The notes: generated by a model from the letters alone, not told the origin. A DNA stretch of 60,558 nt from Kiloniellaceae bacterium (GCA_021776175.1 JAJFGJ010000001.1:1-60558); one strand, 5' to 3'. Numbered from the stretch's first letter, positions 10,912 to 24,421 are shown. A program made the numbers and translations.

Positions 10912-12970
10912 CGGTGCCGGTCGCCTTTGCTTGCGGGCCTAGCCCGAGTTCCGCCGCGCACTTGGCCATGGTTTCCGAGGCCCGGCTGATCGGGTCGGTC
11001 ATGTAGTAGTTCTCGACCGCCACGCCGAAGGGCGCCGCATCGAGCTTCCCAGCCGCGCCGAAATCGCCCCAGGCCGCCGGTTCCAGAGTGTCGAGCGCCG
11101 CGAATACCGCATTGACCTCAATCAAGCGCTGTCGCAGTTCACCGAGATTGTCGTAAGGCAGGCGGGTCCCCACCACTTCCGACAGGGCCCGCAAAATTGT
11201 CCAATCCTCCCGGGCCTCGCCGGGCGGGAACGCGGCCAGGCGGCCTAGTTGAACGCGCCCCTCGGTATTGGTGTAGGTGCCGTTCTTTTCGGTATAGGCG
11301 GCGCCGGGCAGGATGACATCCGCGCGATGCGCGCCGGAATCGCCGTGATGGCCCTGGTAGATCACGAATGTCTCGCCGCCCAGGCGGCTCATATCGATTT
11401 CATCGGCGCCGAGAAGATACAGGGCCTCGATCTCGCCCTTGGCGGCGCCGTCCAGAATGCCCTCGACATCGCGCCCGCCGGAACCCGGCACGAAACCGAG
11501 ATCGAGCCCGGCGACGCGCGCCGCCGCCGTGTGCAGAACGTTGAACCCGTTCCAGCTGTCGCGGACCATATTGAATTTTTCGGCGACCTGACGCGCCAAG
11601 GCCAGAACCGCCGCCCCGTCGGGCCGGGTCAAACCTGCCATGCCGAGCACGATCATGGGCCGCTCCGCGCCCTTCAGAACTTTCGCGAAATCGCCCTTCC
11701 CCGCCGCCAACTCGGCCAAGGTGTCGGGCCCCGCGCCCAATTGCGCGACCGGGTAGCTTAGATCCTTGGGGACACCGATGGCGCCGACTTCGAGACCGCC
11801 GCTCAGGAAGCGTTTGCGGATCCGCGCGTTGATCAGCGGTGCCTCCCACCGCGGATTGGCCGCGACCAGCAGGATGGCGTCGGCTTGCTCGATCCCGGCG
11901 ATGCCGGTGTTGAACAAGTAGCCCCCCCTATGGTTGGGGTCCAGCTTGGCTCCGTCCTGCCGGCAATCCAGATTCGGCGACTTGAGAGAGGTCATCAAGT
12001 CCTTGAGCGCCATCATGGACTCGGCATCGCACTGATCGCCGGCCAGGGCCGCTATTTTGTCTCCGGACACGCCGGACAGGCGCTCGCGGATGGCGCCGAA
12101 GGCTTCCTCCCAGGACGCCTCGCGCAGCTTTCCATCGCGCCGGACATAGGGCCGGTCCAGGCGCTGACGGCCCAAACCGTCGCAGGAATAGCGGGACTTG
12201 TCCGCCAACCATTCTTCGTTGACGTCCTCGTGCAGGCGCGGCAGGACCCGCATTACCTCGCGCCCACGGCTGTCGATCCGGATGTTGGAACCGACCGCGT
12301 CCAGCGTATCCACCGAGTTGGTCTTGCGCAGTTCCCACGACCGGGCGGTGAAGGCATAGGGCCGCGAGGTCAAGGCGCCGACCGGGCAAACATCGGCCAA
12401 GTTGCCCGATAGTTCGGAATTAATCGCCTGTTCCAGGGTGCTGATCTCAAGATGCTCACCCCGGCCAAGCGCCCCGATTTCCTCGACACCCGCGACCTCG
12501 GTCGCGAAACGCACGCAGCGTGTGCAGTGAATACAGCGGGTCATGATCGTCTTGATCAGCGGGCCCATGTATTTTTCCTTAACCGCGCGCTTGTTCTCCT
12601 CGAAGCGGCCACGGTCGGAGCCGTAGGCCATGGCCTGGTCCTGTAGATCGCATTCCCCGCCCTGATCGCAGATCGGGCAATCCAGCGGGTGGTTGATCAG
12701 CAGGAACTCCATGACGCCCTTGCGGGCCTTTTCCACCAGCGGCGTGTCGGTACGGATCACCATGCCCTCGCCAACCGGCATGGCGCAGGACGCGACCGGC
12801 TTGGGCGAGCGTTCCATTTCCACCAGGCACATGCGGCAGTTGCCGGCCACCGACAAGCGTTCGTGATAGCAAAAGCGCGGAATTTCCACGCCGGCCAACT
12901 CACAGGCTTGCAAGACCGTCAGGCCGTCCGCGACCTCGATCTCACGGCCGTCGATGGTGAGCTTGGGCAT
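10904..12970 (-). CDS. nuoG: NADH-quinone oxidoreductase subunit G
   Basis: Largest peripheral-arm subunit of complex I, 688 residues, the length of alphaproteobacterial and mitochondrial (75 kDa) forms. The N-terminal 2Fe-2S domain has [15 protein letters not shown] and the later cysteine of VASCAMP (N1b); the segment [14 protein letters not shown] supplies N5; and CIHCTRC with CPVGALTS supplies N4. The remaining two thirds is a molybdopterin-oxidoreductase-like domain with no sign of a molybdenum site. The extra N7 cysteine cluster seen in Escherichia coli and Thermus is not evident. It starts 11 bases after nuoF. Confidence 0.98.
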   Translation of the reverse strand: MPKLTIDGREIEVADGLTVLQACELAGVEIPRFCYHERLSVAGNCRMCLVEMERSPKPVASCAMPVGEGMVIRTDTPLVEKARKGVMEFLLINHPLDCPICDQGGECDLQDQAMAYGSDRGRFEENKRAVKEKYMGPLIKTIMTRCIHCTRCVRFATEVAGVEEIGALGRGEHLEISTLEQAINSELSGNLADVCPVGALTSRPYAFTARSWELRKTNSVDTLDAVGSNIRIDSRGREVMRVLPRLHEDVNEEWLADKSRYSCDGLGRQRLDRPYVRRDGKLREASWEEAFGAIRERLSGVSGDKIAALAGDQCDAESMMALKDLMTSLKSPNLDCRQDGAKLDPNHRGGYLFNTGIAGIEQADAILLVAANPRWEAPLINARIRKRFLSGGLEVGAIGVPKDLSYPVAQLGAGPDTLAELAAGKGDFAKVLKGAERPMIVLGMAGLTRPDGAAVLALARQVAEKFNMVRDSWNGFNVLHTAAARVAGLDLGFVPGSGGRDVEGILDGAAKGEIEALYLLGADEIDMSRLGGETFVIYQGHHGDSGAHRADVILPGAAYTEKNGTYTNTEGRVQLGRLAAFPPGEAREDWTILRALSEVVGTRLPYDNLGELRQRLIEVNAVFAALDTLEPAAWGDFGAAGKLDAAPFGVAVENYYMTDPISRASETMAKCAAELGLGPQAKATGTDG

Positions 12971-12981
12971 GGCCCGTCCTC

Positions 12982-14274
12982 TTATTCAGCAGCCACTTGG
13001 CCGCGTTTCTTCGCGTCAAGTATTCGCTTTTCAAGTTCCGGCCTGAAATGCCGGATCAAACCCTGAATCGGCCACGCCGCCGCATCGCCAAGGGCGCAAA
13101 TGGTGTGCCCCTCGACCTCGTGGGTGACTTCGAGCAGCGAGTCGATTTCGTCGATATGGGCGTCCCCGCGCACCAGCCGCTCCATGACCCGCCACATCCA
13201 TCCCGTGCCCTCGCGGCAAGGCGTGCACTGGCCGCAGCTTTCATGCATGTAGAAATGCGAGAGGTTGGCGATCGCCGCCACGATATCGGTTGACTTGTCC
13301 ATGACGATGACCGCCGCCGTGCCGAGCCCCGACTTCACATCGCGCAAGGAATCGAAATCCATTCGCACGGAGCCGCAGGTCGGCTTGGGGATACAGGGCA
13401 CCGAAGACCCGCCCGGAATGACCGCGAGCAGGTTGTCCCATCCGCCGCGCACCCCGCCGGCGTGCGTGTCGATGAGGTCTCTTAGCGGGATCCCCATCTC
13501 CTCTTCCACGTTGCACGGCGTGTTGACGTGCCCGGAGATGCTGAAAATCTTGGTCCCGGTGTTATTGGGGCGGCCCAGGGCGGCCCACCAATCGGCGCCC
13601 CGGCGCAGGATTTCCGGCGATACGGCGATGGTCTCGACGTTGGTCACCGTTGTCGGGCAGCCGTAAAGACCCATGGCGGCCGGGAACGGAGGCTTCAGGC
13701 GCGGTTGGCCTTTCTTGCCTTCCATGCTTTCCAGCAACGCCGTTTCCTCGCCGCAGATATAGGCCCCGGCGCCGCGATGAACGTAGATATCGTAAGGCCA
13801 CCCGGAACCGCAGGCGTCCTTACCGATCAGCCCGGCTTCGTAAGCCTGTTCGATCGCTGCTTCCAGGCGTTGGGACTCCAGGACGTATTCGCCCCGGATA
13901 TAGATATAGCAAGCGTTCGCCCCCATGGCGAAACCGGCCACGAGACAGCCCTCGAGCAAGCGGTGGGGATCGTTACGCAGGATCTCCCGGTCCTTACAGC
14001 TGCCCGGTTCCGATTCGTCGGCATTGACCACCAGGTAGTGCGGCCGGCCATCGTTTTCCTTGGGCATGAACGACCACTTGAGGCCGGCGGGGAAACCGGC
14101 GCCGCCGCGTCCGCGCAGTTGCGAATCCTTGATCTGCTGCACGATGCCGTCGCGGCCCAATTCCAACAGCTTCTTGGTTCCATCCCACACGCCACGCTGC
14201 CGCGCGCCCTTCAGGCCCCAATCGTGGAGACCGTAGAGGTTGGTGAAGATGCGGTCCTGATCTTGCAGCATCAC
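12982..14274 (-). CDS. nuoF: NADH-quinone oxidoreductase subunit F
   Basis: Flavoprotein subunit where NADH is oxidised. The 430-residue product has the FMN/NADH-binding glycine-rich motif [13 protein letters not shown] near residue 60, [13 protein letters not shown] around residue 175, and the N3 cluster motif [14 protein letters not shown] with its fourth cysteine in [13 protein letters not shown]. The first codon overlaps the nuoE stop by 4 bases (ATGA). No truncation or missing ligand is seen. Confidence 0.98.
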   Translation of the reverse strand: MMLQDQDRIFTNLYGLHDWGLKGARQRGVWDGTKKLLELGRDGIVQQIKDSQLRGRGGAGFPAGLKWSFMPKENDGRPHYLVVNADESEPGSCKDREILRNDPHRLLEGCLVAGFAMGANACYIYIRGEYVLESQRLEAAIEQAYEAGLIGKDACGSGWPYDIYVHRGAGAYICGEETALLESMEGKKGQPRLKPPFPAAMGLYGCPTTVTNVETIAVSPEILRRGADWWAALGRPNNTGTKIFSISGHVNTPCNVEEEMGIPLRDLIDTHAGGVRGGWDNLLAVIPGGSSVPCIPKPTCGSVRMDFDSLRDVKSGLGTAAVIVMDKSTDIVAAIANLSHFYMHESCGQCTPCREGTGWMWRVMERLVRGDAHIDEIDSLLEVTHEVEGHTICALGDAAAWPIQGLIRHFRPELEKRILDAKKRGQVAAE

Positions 14275-14924
14275 GCGCCCTTCCCCGTGCCGGTGTCTTC
14301 CTTGGCGCGCTTAGAGCCACTTGGCGGCACGTCGGTCAGGGTCGCCGGTCCGCCCTCGGGCGCCGAGCCCTGGCGGCCGGTCTGCGGCCCGACTGGAACC
14401 TCCTTGCCGTCGCGCAGGTCGTCGATGATCTCGCTCAAGCGTTCGGGCGTCAGGTCCTCGTAATAGTCGTCGTTGATCTGCACCATGGGCGCGTTTGCGC
14501 AAGCCCCCAGGCATTCGACTTCCATCACCGTGAAGAGGCCGTCCTCGCTCATCTCCTTCAGGCCGACACCCAACTTGTCTTGGCACGTGCGGGTCAGATC
14601 CGCCGCGCCGCGCAGCCAGCATGGCGTGGTCCGGCAGACCTGGATCAAGTGCTTACCGACCGGCTTGAGATTGAACATGGTGTAGAAGGTCGAGACCTCA
14701 TGGACCCGGACCGGCGCCATGTCGAGAACCTCGGCGACATGTTCGATCGCCGCCGGCGAAACCCAGCCGCCGTTCTGGGCCTGGGCAATATACAAAAGCG
14801 ATATGACCGCGCTGGCTTGGCGGCCGTCCGGATAGCGCGCCATGAAGACCTTAGCCTTCTTCAAGTTCTCGGGGGTGAAGGAAAATTCCTGGCTTGGGTC
14901 GCGCCGGTAGCTTGTGATTTTCAT
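14271..14924 (-). CDS. nuoE: NADH-quinone oxidoreductase subunit E
   Basis: 24 kDa-type subunit binding the off-path 2Fe-2S cluster N1a. The thioredoxin-like domain has the four ligands in CRTTPC and CLGAC. I placed the start at the ATG at 14924 ([14 protein letters not shown]), which overlaps the nuoD stop as ATGA; an upstream in-frame start at 15050 lies inside nuoD. After about residue 175 there is a Gly/Pro/Lys-rich, low-complexity tail, common in alphaproteobacterial NuoE and without an assigned role. Final length is 217 residues. Confidence 0.96.
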   Translation of the reverse strand: MKITSYRRDPSQEFSFTPENLKKAKVFMARYPDGRQASAVISLLYIAQAQNGGWVSPAAIEHVAEVLDMAPVRVHEVSTFYTMFNLKPVGKHLIQVCRTTPCWLRGAADLTRTCQDKLGVGLKEMSEDGLFTVMEVECLGACANAPMVQINDDYYEDLTPERLSEIIDDLRDGKEVPVGPQTGRQGSAPEGGPATLTDVPPSGSKRAKEDTGTGKGA

Positions 14925-16099
14925 CGATCGACCTCGCCAAACACAACATCCATCGACCCTAGAATAGCCACGCTGTCGGCCAGCATGTGGCCGCGGCACA
15001 AATGATCCATCGCCGCCAGATGCGCGAAGCCCGGCGCCCTGATCTTGCACCGGTAAGGACGATTGCTGCCGTCTGAAACCAAGAACACGCCAAACTCGCC
15101 CTTCGGCGCCTCGATGACCGAATAAGTCTCGCCGGGCGGCACATGAAAACCTTCGGTATAGAGCTTGAAATGGTGAATCAAGGCTTCCATCGATTGCTTC
15201 ATCTCGCCGCGCTTGGGCGGAGTTACCTTGTTATTCTCGACCGAGACCGGACCGTCGGGCATTTTCTCGATGCATTGGCGCATGATGGCGAGGCTCTGGC
15301 GCATCTCTTCGACCCGCACCAGGTAGCGGTCGAAGCAATCGCCTTTTTTACCGACCGGGATATCGAAATCCAAATCTTCGTAGCATTCGTAAGGTTGCGA
15401 TTTGCGCAGGTCCCAGGGAACACCCGAGCCGCGCAACATGGCACCGCTGAAACCCCAATCCATCGCGTCTTGGCGGCTAACCACACCGATATCCACGGTG
15501 CGCTGGCGGAAAATCCGGTTGTTTGTCAGCAAGCCTTCGAAGTCTTCGATGTGCTGCGGGAAAGTGCCGCAGAAGCGTCCTATGTCGTCGAGCAATCCGG
15601 CCGGTAGATCTTGATGAACGCCGCCGGGACGAAAATAGGCCGCGTGAAGCCGGGCACCGGACGCGCGCTCGTAAAACTCCATCAACTTTTCGCGCTCCTC
15701 GAAACCCCAGAGGAGTGGCGTCATGGCGCCGACATCGATGGCGAAGGTCGTGATGTTCAGGATGTGATTCAGGATGCGTCCGATTTCGCTGTACAGGACG
15801 CGGATGTATTGCCCCCGCGGCGGTACCTCGATGCCCAGAAGTTTCTCCACCGCCAGAGCGTAGGCATGTTCCTGATTCATCGGCGCGACGTAGTCCAGGC
15901 GGTCGAAATAGGGCACCGCCTGCAAATAGGTTTTATGTTCGATAAGTTTTTCGGTGCCGCGATGCAGCAGGCCGATGTGGGGGTCCGCCCGCTCTATGAT
16001 TTCGCCGTCCAATTCCATGACCAGGCGCAAAACACCGTGCGCCGCGGGATGCTGCGGCCCGAAATTGAGCGTGAGCGGCTTGCTTTCCATCTCGGCCAT
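14921..16099 (-). CDS. nuoD: NADH-quinone oxidoreductase subunit D
   Basis: 49 kDa-type subunit that shapes the quinone-reduction site next to cluster N2. The 392-residue protein begins with the conserved [18 protein letters not shown] segment, whose histidines line the quinone headgroup site, followed by [12 protein letters not shown]. It is related to the large subunit of NiFe hydrogenases but lacks the nickel-binding cysteines. The start directly follows nuoC: the nuoC stop ends at 16100 and this ATG is at 16099. NuoC and NuoD are separate here, unlike the fused enterobacterial form. Confidence 0.98.
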   Translation of the reverse strand: MAEMESKPLTLNFGPQHPAAHGVLRLVMELDGEIIERADPHIGLLHRGTEKLIEHKTYLQAVPYFDRLDYVAPMNQEHAYALAVEKLLGIEVPPRGQYIRVLYSEIGRILNHILNITTFAIDVGAMTPLLWGFEEREKLMEFYERASGARLHAAYFRPGGVHQDLPAGLLDDIGRFCGTFPQHIEDFEGLLTNNRIFRQRTVDIGVVSRQDAMDWGFSGAMLRGSGVPWDLRKSQPYECYEDLDFDIPVGKKGDCFDRYLVRVEEMRQSLAIMRQCIEKMPDGPVSVENNKVTPPKRGEMKQSMEALIHHFKLYTEGFHVPPGETYSVIEAPKGEFGVFLVSDGSNRPYRCKIRAPGFAHLAAMDHLCRGHMLADSVAILGSMDVVFGEVDR

Positions 16100-16765
16100 C
16101 TAGGGTTTCGCCCCCTCGCCTTCGCCGTCCTCGGCTGGCTCCTCTTGCGGTTTTTCATTGTCCGGCAAATGCAGCATGCCTTCCCACGGGCTGACAAAAT
16201 CGAACTGGCGCATTTCCTGCGGCAGATTCACCGGCTCGTGAACAACGCGCTTTTGATCCTCGTCGTAGCGCACCTCGACATAGCCGGTCACGGGAAAGTC
16301 CTTGCGCAAGGGATGCCCGTCAAAGCCGTAGTCGGTCAGGATGCGGCGCAGGTCGGGATGGCCGGAGAACATGACGCCGTACATGTCCCACACTTCGCGC
16401 TCGAACCAGATCGCCGAGCTGAATACGCCCGTGGCGCTCGCCACCATCGTCGCCTCATCGGTTGAGACCTTGACCCGAATACGATGGTTCTGCTTGAGCG
16501 AAAGCAGGTTGTAGACCAGGTCGAAGCGCTCTTCGCGTTCCGGGTAATCGACCGCGGTCAGGTCCATGAGCTGCTTGAACTGGCAATTCTGATCGTCGCG
16601 AAGATAGGTCAGGACCTTGACGATGCTCTCGCGCCGTACCCGCAGCATCAGCTCCCCGCGTCGCGTTTCGGAATCAATCAAGGCATCCGCCAAGGCAAGG
16701 CCGATGTATTCGCCCAGGTCTCTCAGGGCTTGGTTCATTAGTCCTGTGTGATGAGATCCCGCCAT
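16100..16765 (-). CDS. nuoC: NADH-quinone oxidoreductase subunit C
   Basis: 30 kDa-type peripheral-arm subunit, 221 residues. The conserved [22 protein letters not shown] block and the [18 protein letters not shown] signature are present; the tail is acidic and proline/glutamate-rich. The start is taken as the ATG at 16765, which shares one base with the nuoB stop (TGATG). An ATG nine codons later (16738, [12 protein letters not shown]) is a fair alternative. The in-frame reading extends upstream to 16960, but only as a shadow of nuoB. Confidence 0.95.
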   Translation of the reverse strand: MAGSHHTGLMNQALRDLGEYIGLALADALIDSETRRGELMLRVRRESIVKVLTYLRDDQNCQFKQLMDLTAVDYPEREERFDLVYNLLSLKQNHRIRVKVSTDEATMVASATGVFSSAIWFEREVWDMYGVMFSGHPDLRRILTDYGFDGHPLRKDFPVTGYVEVRYDEDQKRVVHEPVNLPQEMRQFDFVSPWEGMLHLPDNEKPQEEPAEDGEGEGAKP

Positions 16766-17310
16766 CAGCGTGCGATGCCGCCTTCGCGCTTTATCTTCTT
16801 CTGCAATTGCAGAATTCCGTACAGCAGGGCCTCGGCGGTCGGTGGACACCCGGGCACATAGATATCGACCGGCACGATGCGGTCGCAGCCGCGAACCACG
16901 GAATACGAATAGTGATAGTAGCCGCCGCCATTGGCGCACGACCCCATGGAAATGACCCAACGCGGCTCCGCCATCTGGTCGTAGACCTTGCGCAGCGCGG
17001 GCGCCATCTTGTTGGTCAAGGTGCCGGCGACGATCATCACATCCGATTGGCGCGGGCTGGGCCGGAACACGACGCCGAAACGATCCATGTCGTAGCGGCT
17101 GCAGGCGGTGTGCATCATTTCAATGGCGCAGCAGGCCAGTCCGAAAGTCATGGGCCATAGCGAGCCGGCCTGAGCCCAGGCCGCCAGCTTGTCCATCTGC
17201 GCGACGATAAACCCCTTGTCCTGGAACTCCTCGTTCACGCGCCTCAGGATCCCGTCCTGCGCCGGCCCCGGCGGCACGGGTACTCCGTCCAGGCCTTGGC
17301 CTACTCCCAT
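16765..17310 (-). CDS. nuoB: NADH-quinone oxidoreductase subunit B
   Basis: Carries cluster N2, the last iron-sulfur centre before quinone. Ligands are visible as the tandem cysteines of [12 protein letters not shown], the cysteine of [14 protein letters not shown] and that of [12 protein letters not shown]. The ATG at 17310 is preferred because GGGAG lies 6-10 bases before it; a GTG at 17331 in the same frame would add seven residues. With this start the protein is 181 residues and overlaps the nuoA end by ten bases. Confidence 0.96.
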   Translation of the reverse strand: MGVGQGLDGVPVPPGPAQDGILRRVNEEFQDKGFIVAQMDKLAAWAQAGSLWPMTFGLACCAIEMMHTACSRYDMDRFGVVFRPSPRQSDVMIVAGTLTNKMAPALRKVYDQMAEPRWVISMGSCANGGGYYHYSYSVVRGCDRIVPVDIYVPGCPPTAEALLYGILQLQKKIKREGGIAR

Positions 17311-17666
17311 TCCAAGGCTCCCTTTTTCCACTCATAAACGAAGCCGATGGTCAAAATGAGCAGAAACACGACCATCGACCAAAATCCCAGCAATCCAATA
17401 TCGCCTAGCGACACGGCCCAGGGAAAAAGGAACGCGACTTCCAAGTCGAAGATGATGAACAGAATGGCGACCAGATAGAATCGCACGTCGAACTTACTGC
17501 GCGCGTCGTCGAAAGCCTCGAAACCGCACTCGTAGGCCGAGACCTTCTCGGAATCCGGCCGCTGGCGCGCGATGATGTAGGAGGCCATCACCATCATGAC
17601 GGACATGGCGATGGCGATGCCCAGAAAAATCAAGATCGGCAGGTATTCGGCTAGGAGTTGCTCCAT
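17301..17666 (-). CDS. nuoA: NADH-quinone oxidoreductase subunit A
   Basis: First gene of the nuo operon. The 121-residue product has three membrane helices and the conserved loop [20 protein letters not shown], whose cysteine is the one exposed in the deactive state of mitochondrial ND3; the segment [21 protein letters not shown] follows. No ORF lies between this gene and tRNA-Asp, so the operon promoter should sit in 17667-17858. Confidence 0.97.
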   Translation of the reverse strand: MEQLLAEYLPILIFLGIAIAMSVMMVMASYIIARQRPDSEKVSAYECGFEAFDDARSKFDVRFYLVAILFIIFDLEVAFLFPWAVSLGDIGLLGFWSMVVFLLILTIGFVYEWKKGALEWE

Positions 17667-17740
17667 CGCTTTCCCGATCGCCCCCGTTTACGGCGCCTTG
17701 GTATGACAAGCCCGGCGCGCGGCCGCGCGGCCAGAGCCGA

Positions 17741-17768
17741 AATATAAGAACAACTTCAAATTGTGGAA
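17741..17768 (-). promoter_or_regulatory. Possible promoter of the nuo operon
   Basis: Read on the minus strand, TTCCAC and TATATT are separated by 16 bases, about 75 bases before the nuoA ATG. The -10 match is good but the -35 match is poor, and the region between nuoA and tRNA-Asp has other A/T-rich spots. This is a weak call from pattern alone. Confidence 0.3.
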
Positions 17769-17858
17769 AGCACCAACCCCTCCGGTAACCGACCAGTGCC
17801 CAGCCTTTTCAGCGGTCTTCATGGCCATCGCTACGCCTTCAACGAGCGGTAGGAAAAG

Positions 17859-17935
<77 letters not shown>

Positions 17936-18253
17936 CAAAAACGCCTCGAAAGTGCCGAGAATCCTTCGTGCGGGACCCGCCGTCATGTACTCCAGGGCCT
18001 AGGGAGTGTCAAGCTGCGCGGCTCGATTCGAAGCGCCTTTTCCTGGCTTCGGTTGCAGCGCTCCGAAGGACGCCGGAGTCGGCGCTTGCAGCGCTGTAAA
18101 GTTATCTCCGAGCACGAGAGTCGGCTATGACCCAGTGGCTTGTCATGGATCAATGCGGCTCCGGCATTTAGGGCGTATCGGAATAAGCATCACGATAAAG
18201 TGGCCATGGCTTTGCGCCGACGGCAAGTCATCGGCCATTAAGGAGTATAAAGA
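17936..18253 (-). promoter_or_regulatory. Intergenic stretch holding the tRNA-Asp promoter
   Basis: On the minus strand a perfect TTGACA at 18007-18012 and TACATG at 17984-17989 are 17 bases apart, about 42 bases upstream of the mature tRNA-Asp. The remainder of this 318-base gap contains no convincing gene; TAAGGAG just before 18254 is the ribosome site of the CBS-domain gene on the plus strand. Some GCAGCGCT/AGCGCTGC-type dyads lie near 18055-18100 but have no T-run. Confidence 0.45.
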
Positions 18254-18676
18254 ATGCTCCGCAGGATTATCCCCGATGTAATAAGCGGACAGCAGGTGGT
18301 GTACCTAGGGAGACAAACCACCGTGCGGCGAGCCGCGAAAATAATGCGAAAGAACAATGTTGGCGCCGTCTTGATTGTGGAGGATGAAGTCTTGAAGGGC
18401 ATTCTCACGGTCAATGACATGACCTACCGCGTGATTGCCGTGGGACTGGATCCGGACAAGACATTACTGGGAGAGGTTATGACCCCCGATCCGGACACGG
18501 TTAGCTTCGATACCACGGCCATCGACGCGCTACGCCTCATGCAAGACGGCGATTATCGGCATTTACCAGTCGTGGACGGCAAGCGCGTCCTGGGGCTCGT
18601 ATCCCGCCGTGACTTCCATGGCCTTGAGAAAGCAAGGCTCGACGATGAAACGGCTTTGTGGGAACACATCGCTTAG
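18254..18676 (+). CDS. CBS-domain pair protein
   Basis: A 140-residue cytoplasmic protein made almost entirely of two CBS motifs. The first runs from about residue 17 (YLGRQTTVRRAAKIMRKNNV) to 65; the second from about 75 (VMTPDPDTVSFDTTAIDAL) to 130, with DYRHLPVVDGKRVLGLVSRRD. CBS pairs bind adenine nucleotides or related ligands and act as sensors. No enzymatic or membrane domain is attached, so its partner is unknown. A TAAGGAG ribosome site precedes the ATG. It stands alone on the plus strand between two tRNA genes of the other strand. Confidence 0.88.
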   Translation: MLRRIIPDVISGQQVVYLGRQTTVRRAAKIMRKNNVGAVLIVEDEVLKGILTVNDMTYRVIAVGLDPDKTLLGEVMTPDPDTVSFDTTAIDALRLMQDGDYRHLPVVDGKRVLGLVSRRDFHGLEKARLDDETALWEHIA

Positions 18677-18799
18677 AATTTCGAATGGAAGCAAGGCAAC
18701 TCACGCTCCGGTGTCCGGCGGCGGCGTATGGACGGCGCCTTCACGCCATTGCCGCCCAACAACAAATTTAGTTAGAGCCTTCTGCTAAGTCTTTGATAT

Positions 18800-18875
18800 T
18801 GGTGGGCGATGACGGGGTCGAACCGCCGACCTTCTCGGTGTAAACGAGACGCTCTACCAGCTGAGCTAATCGCCC
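18800..18875 (-). tRNA. tRNA-Val (TAC)
   Basis: Minus-strand cloverleaf of 76 bases with encoded CCA. The acceptor arm is GGGCGAT against ATCGCCC, discriminator A. The anticodon loop TTTACAC within a TCTCG/CGAGA stem gives TAC, for valine. It lies just beyond the hup terminator with no obvious promoter of its own in the 32 bases between, so it may depend on read-through or on an unrecognised promoter. Confidence 0.95.
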
Positions 18876-18907
18876 TTTCCGGGCACGGCACGACATGCAA
18901 GCCCGGC

Positions 18908-18948
18908 AATAAAACCGGCCGCCTCGCGCGGAAGCGGGCGGCCGGTTT
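18908..18948 (-). terminator. Rho-independent terminator of the HU gene
   Basis: A perfect 12-base-pair stem, AAACCGGCCGCC against GGCGGCCGGTTT, with a 13-base loop; on the minus strand it is followed by a T-rich tail (TTTTATT). It starts 23 bases after the HU stop codon. Confidence 0.85.
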
Positions 18949-18971
18949 GAATCGCTCTAGGATGAACGGTC

Positions 18972-19250
18972 CTATCTGTCGTTGACCAAATCTTTCAAGC
19001 CCTTTCCGGCCTTGAACTTTGGCTGCTTCGATGCCGGGATCTGAATCTTTTCTCCGGTGCGTGGATTGCGCCCTTCCGAAGCGCGGCGCAGGCTGACGGA
19101 AAATGTTCCGAAGCCGACGAGCCGAACCTCGCCACCGCCGCTCAGCGCATCCGAAATCGCGTCGAAGACACTATCGACTGCGTTCGTGCTGTCCGCTTTC
19201 GACAAACCAGTCTTGTCCGCGACGACACCGATCAATTCGTTCTTGTTCAC
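18972..19250 (-). CDS. hup: DNA-binding protein HU
   Basis: Small nucleoid protein of 92 residues that bends and compacts DNA as a dimer. It has the family pattern NKNELIGVVADKTGLSK at the start, the beta-arm region GFGTFSVSLRRASEGRNPRTG with the RNPRTG signature, and IPASKQPKFKAGKGLKDLV at the end. The start is the GTG at 19250, directly before NKNEL; a GGGGGG ribosome site lies upstream. An in-frame ATG at 19292 would add 14 non-conserved residues. It has its own promoter and terminator, and follows lon as in many proteobacteria. Confidence 0.96.
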   Translation of the reverse strand: MNKNELIGVVADKTGLSKADSTNAVDSVFDAISDALSGGGEVRLVGFGTFSVSLRRASEGRNPRTGEKIQIPASKQPKFKAGKGLKDLVNDR

Positions 19251-19272
19251 GATAAACCCCCCTAACGTGGAA

Positions 19273-19301
19273 AAAATAAGGTGCCCCGACATGATGCCAA
19301 G
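19273..19301 (-). promoter_or_regulatory. Probable promoter of the HU gene
   Basis: On the minus strand CTTGGC and TATTTT are 17 bases apart, ending 22 bases before the GTG start. The -35 resembles the alphaproteobacterial TTG-centred element. Position and spacing fit, but this is inferred from sequence only. Confidence 0.5.
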
Positions 19302-19450
19302 TGCACTTAGGTAGATAAGCGAATCTTGAAGACGTCCGGATATTAGATCGCGCGATCCAGCGCCGTCAATGAATCACCCATGAAAAAACATGAGATTTGC
19401 GCGCTTTCCGCGAATAAACCGGCCGGCAATGTACCTGCTTGGCTGAATTA

Positions 19451-21859
<2,409 letters not shown>

Positions 21860-22031
21860 GTGACCTCTTTTGTTATCGTGGCGCGAATCTGCGCCGCGGA
21901 TCGGCAGGCTGGCACCTTACCCGGTGGCCCCCGGTGCCTTAGAAATCGGGTCGGAAGCGGGCCACTTCAAGGCCAGGGCATCGAAAGAAGCTTATCGCGT
22001 GCCCCAGCGGATAGGGATTCGTCGCCGGAAT

Positions 22032-23294
22032 CTAAGCGCTGGTCACGTCTTCTCGGCGATCGGTATAGATTTGGAGCGGCTGGGCGCGGCCTTCGACCAC
22101 CTCCCGGTTGATGACGATCTCCTCGACCCCATCCAGGCCGGGCAATTCGAACATCGGCTCCAGGAGGATCGCCTCCATGATCGAGCGCAGGCCGCGAGCG
22201 CCGGTTTTACGCTTAATCGCCTTCTCGGAGATCGCCTTGAGCGCTTCCTCACTGAAATCGAGGCTGACGTCTTCCATCTCGAACAGGCGCTGGTACTGCT
22301 TGACCAAGGCGTTCTTGGGCCGGGTGAGGATTTCGATCAGGGCTTTCTCATCGAGATCTTCAAGCGTGGCGACAACCGGCAGGCGGCCGACGAATTCCGG
22401 GATCAAGCCGAATTTAAGCAGATCTTCCGGCTCGACATCCTTCAACACCTGACCCGCGCTACGTTCGTCCGGGCTATGCACATCGGCACCGAAACCGATC
22501 GAGGTGCCCACGCCGCGCTGGGAAATGATCTTCTCGAGACCGGCGAAGGCGCCGCCGCAGATGAACAGGATGTTGGTCGTATCGACTTGCAGGAACTCCT
22601 GCTGCGGGTGCTTGCGCCCACCTTGCGGGGGCACCGAGGCCACCGTGCCCTCCATGATCTTCAGGAGCGCCTGCTGCACGCCCTCGCCCGAGACGTCGCG
22701 GGTAATCGAGGGGTTGTCCGACTTCCGGCTGATCTTGTCGACCTCATCGATATAGACGATGCCGCGTTGCGCGCGCTCGACGTTATAGTCCGCCGACTGC
22801 AACAGCTTCAGGATGATGTTCTCGACATCCTCACCGACATAGCCGGCCTCTGTCAGGGTCGTGGCGTCGGCCATGGTGAAGGGGACGTCCAAGATCCGCG
22901 CCAGGGTCTGGGCCAGGAGGGTCTTGCCGCATCCGGTAGGGCCGACCAGGAGAATATTCGACTTCGCCAGTTCCACGTCCGACGACTTGGCGCTGTGCGC
23001 CAGGCGTTTATAGTGGTTGTGCACGGCGACGGAGAGGACCCGCTTGGCCTTGCTTTGGCCGATCACGTAGTCGTCCAGAATTGAGCAAATATCGTGCGGT
23101 GTCGGCACCCCATCGCTGGATTTCACCAGGGTGGTCCGGTGCTCCTCCCGGATAATGTCCATGCACAGCTCGACGCACTCATCGCAGATAAAGACCGTCG
23201 GGCCGGCAATAAGCTTCCGGACCTCGTGCTGGCTCTTTCCACAAAACGAGCAGTACAGAGTGTTTTTCGAGTCGCTGCCGCTAGATTTGCTCAT
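22032..23294 (-). CDS. clpX: ATP-dependent Clp protease ATP-binding subunit ClpX
   Basis: Unfoldase partner of ClpP; in Alphaproteobacteria ClpXP degrades cell-cycle regulators. The 420-residue protein starts with the four-cysteine zinc-binding domain (CSFCGKS and ICDECVELC), then the AAA+ core with Walker [16 protein letters not shown], Walker [10 protein letters not shown] and the IGF-type ClpP-docking loop region. The sensor-2 arginine lies in [13 protein letters not shown]. The start ATG is 406 bases from clpP, which is an unusually long spacer. Confidence 0.98.
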   Translation of the reverse strand: MSKSSGSDSKNTLYCSFCGKSQHEVRKLIAGPTVFICDECVELCMDIIREEHRTTLVKSSDGVPTPHDICSILDDYVIGQSKAKRVLSVAVHNHYKRLAHSAKSSDVELAKSNILLVGPTGCGKTLLAQTLARILDVPFTMADATTLTEAGYVGEDVENIILKLLQSADYNVERAQRGIVYIDEVDKISRKSDNPSITRDVSGEGVQQALLKIMEGTVASVPPQGGRKHPQQEFLQVDTTNILFICGGAFAGLEKIISQRGVGTSIGFGADVHSPDERSAGQVLKDVEPEDLLKFGLIPEFVGRLPVVATLEDLDEKALIEILTRPKNALVKQYQRLFEMEDVSLDFSEEALKAISEKAIKRKTGARGLRSIMEAILLEPMFELPGLDGVEEIVINREVVEGRAQPLQIYTDRREDVTSA

Positions 23295-23700
23295 ATTCCT
23301 GATGCCTCAAACCCCAACTTCGGCAAAGCCATGTTAGACGCACGCGCCACATGCATACAATGTTAAAATCCGCAGCTTCCAGCGCCTTTTCGGCTAACTG
23401 CGGACCGAACCCACCGACCCCGCGAGCCCAGGGAAAAGTGTAGGCAATACGCTTCAAATTTCCCTTAACGCCGGAACCTTCGGACACTGTTAACCTTATC
23501 CGGTGATTTCCCTTACGATTTGGTTAACGAATCGGAAAGAGTCAATGCGCAAAGGACGATAGGGCGGATTATCATTCGGCGCGGGCGTATCGAGAGCGCG
23601 ATCCGCCGAAATAATGGGAACGCCCCGGCATGGATTCCTCGCGGGGGGCACGCCGCCGCGCGCCGCGCCCCATCGCGAATTAACCGAGGCCGGCAGGCCG
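23295..23700 (-). other. 406-base intergenic region between clpP and clpX
   Basis: No convincing gene. A 68-codon minus-strand frame (23281-23487) runs into clpX and shows no recognisable protein pattern. The region contains an inverted repeat GTTAACC (23489-23495) and GGTTAAC (23522-23528), 26 bases apart, and a strongly GC-rich tract at 23640-23675. The clpX promoter should lie here. I see no clear terminator for clpP. Confidence 0.6.
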
Positions 23701-24336
23701 CTAACTGCTCTTATCGTCGTCGGCGGGTGGGCGCTTGATCACAATGGTGTCAATCAGGCCGAATTCCTTCGCTTCCGCCGCGCTCATGAAGCGGTCCCGC
23801 TCCATGGCATCCTCTATGGTCGCGAGTGCCTGGCCGGTATGCTCGGCGTATATCTCGTTCAGCCGGCCTCGCGTCTTGATGATTTCCCGGGCGTGGATCT
23901 CGATATCCGTGGCCTGGCCCTGAAAACCGCCAGAGGGTTGATGGACCATGATCTTGGCATTGGGCAGCGCGAAGCGCTTTTCCTTGGCCCCGGCCATGAG
24001 CAGCAGCGAGCCGGCCGATGCCGCCTGTCCAACGCAGACAGTCGATACTTCGGGGCGGATATATTGCATGGTGTCGTAAATAGCCAAGCCGGAAGTGACG
24101 ACGCCCCCGGGGGAGTTGATGTAGAACGAGATATCCTTCTTCGGACTCTCCGATTCCAGATAAAGCAACTGAGCGCAAATCAGGCTGGCGACCCCGTCAT
24201 TGATCCCCCCGGTCAGGAAGATGATCCGCTCCTTGAGCAGGCGGGAATAAATGTCATAGGCCCGCTCGCCACGGTTGGTCTGCTCGACCACCATTGGCAC
24301 CAGCGTGTTCATCGCCAAGTCTCTTGCGTCGCTCAT
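23701..24336 (-). CDS. clpP: ATP-dependent Clp protease proteolytic subunit
   Basis: Serine protease forming the tetradecameric chamber that works with ClpX. The 211-residue product has the catalytic serine in [16 protein letters not shown] and the histidine in [18 protein letters not shown]; the aspartate follows in the C-terminal part. The N-terminal [20 protein letters not shown] segment is typical of the main ClpP. It lies 85 bases after tig and 406 bases before clpX. Confidence 0.98.
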   Translation of the reverse strand: MSDARDLAMNTLVPMVVEQTNRGERAYDIYSRLLKERIIFLTGGINDGVASLICAQLLYLESESPKKDISFYINSPGGVVTSGLAIYDTMQYIRPEVSTVCVGQAASAGSLLLMAGAKEKRFALPNAKIMVHQPSGGFQGQATDIEIHAREIIKTRGRLNEIYAEHTGQALATIEDAMERDRFMSAAEAKEFGLIDTIVIKRPPADDDKSS

Positions 24337-24421
24337 GAGATATCCGTTTTCCCTGAATTTGCCAAAGCGTGCCCCACAAGTCCTAAGGTCGGGTTAGCGG
24401 GTAGCCGGATCAAGCCCCGGA

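Noticed and set aside
10904..12970. Missing N7 cluster in NuoG as a defect
   Set aside because: Alphaproteobacterial and mitochondrial forms normally lack it, so this is expected.
23281..23487. 68-codon minus-strand frame upstream of clpX
   Set aside because: It runs into clpX in another frame, has no family pattern and no clear ribosome site.
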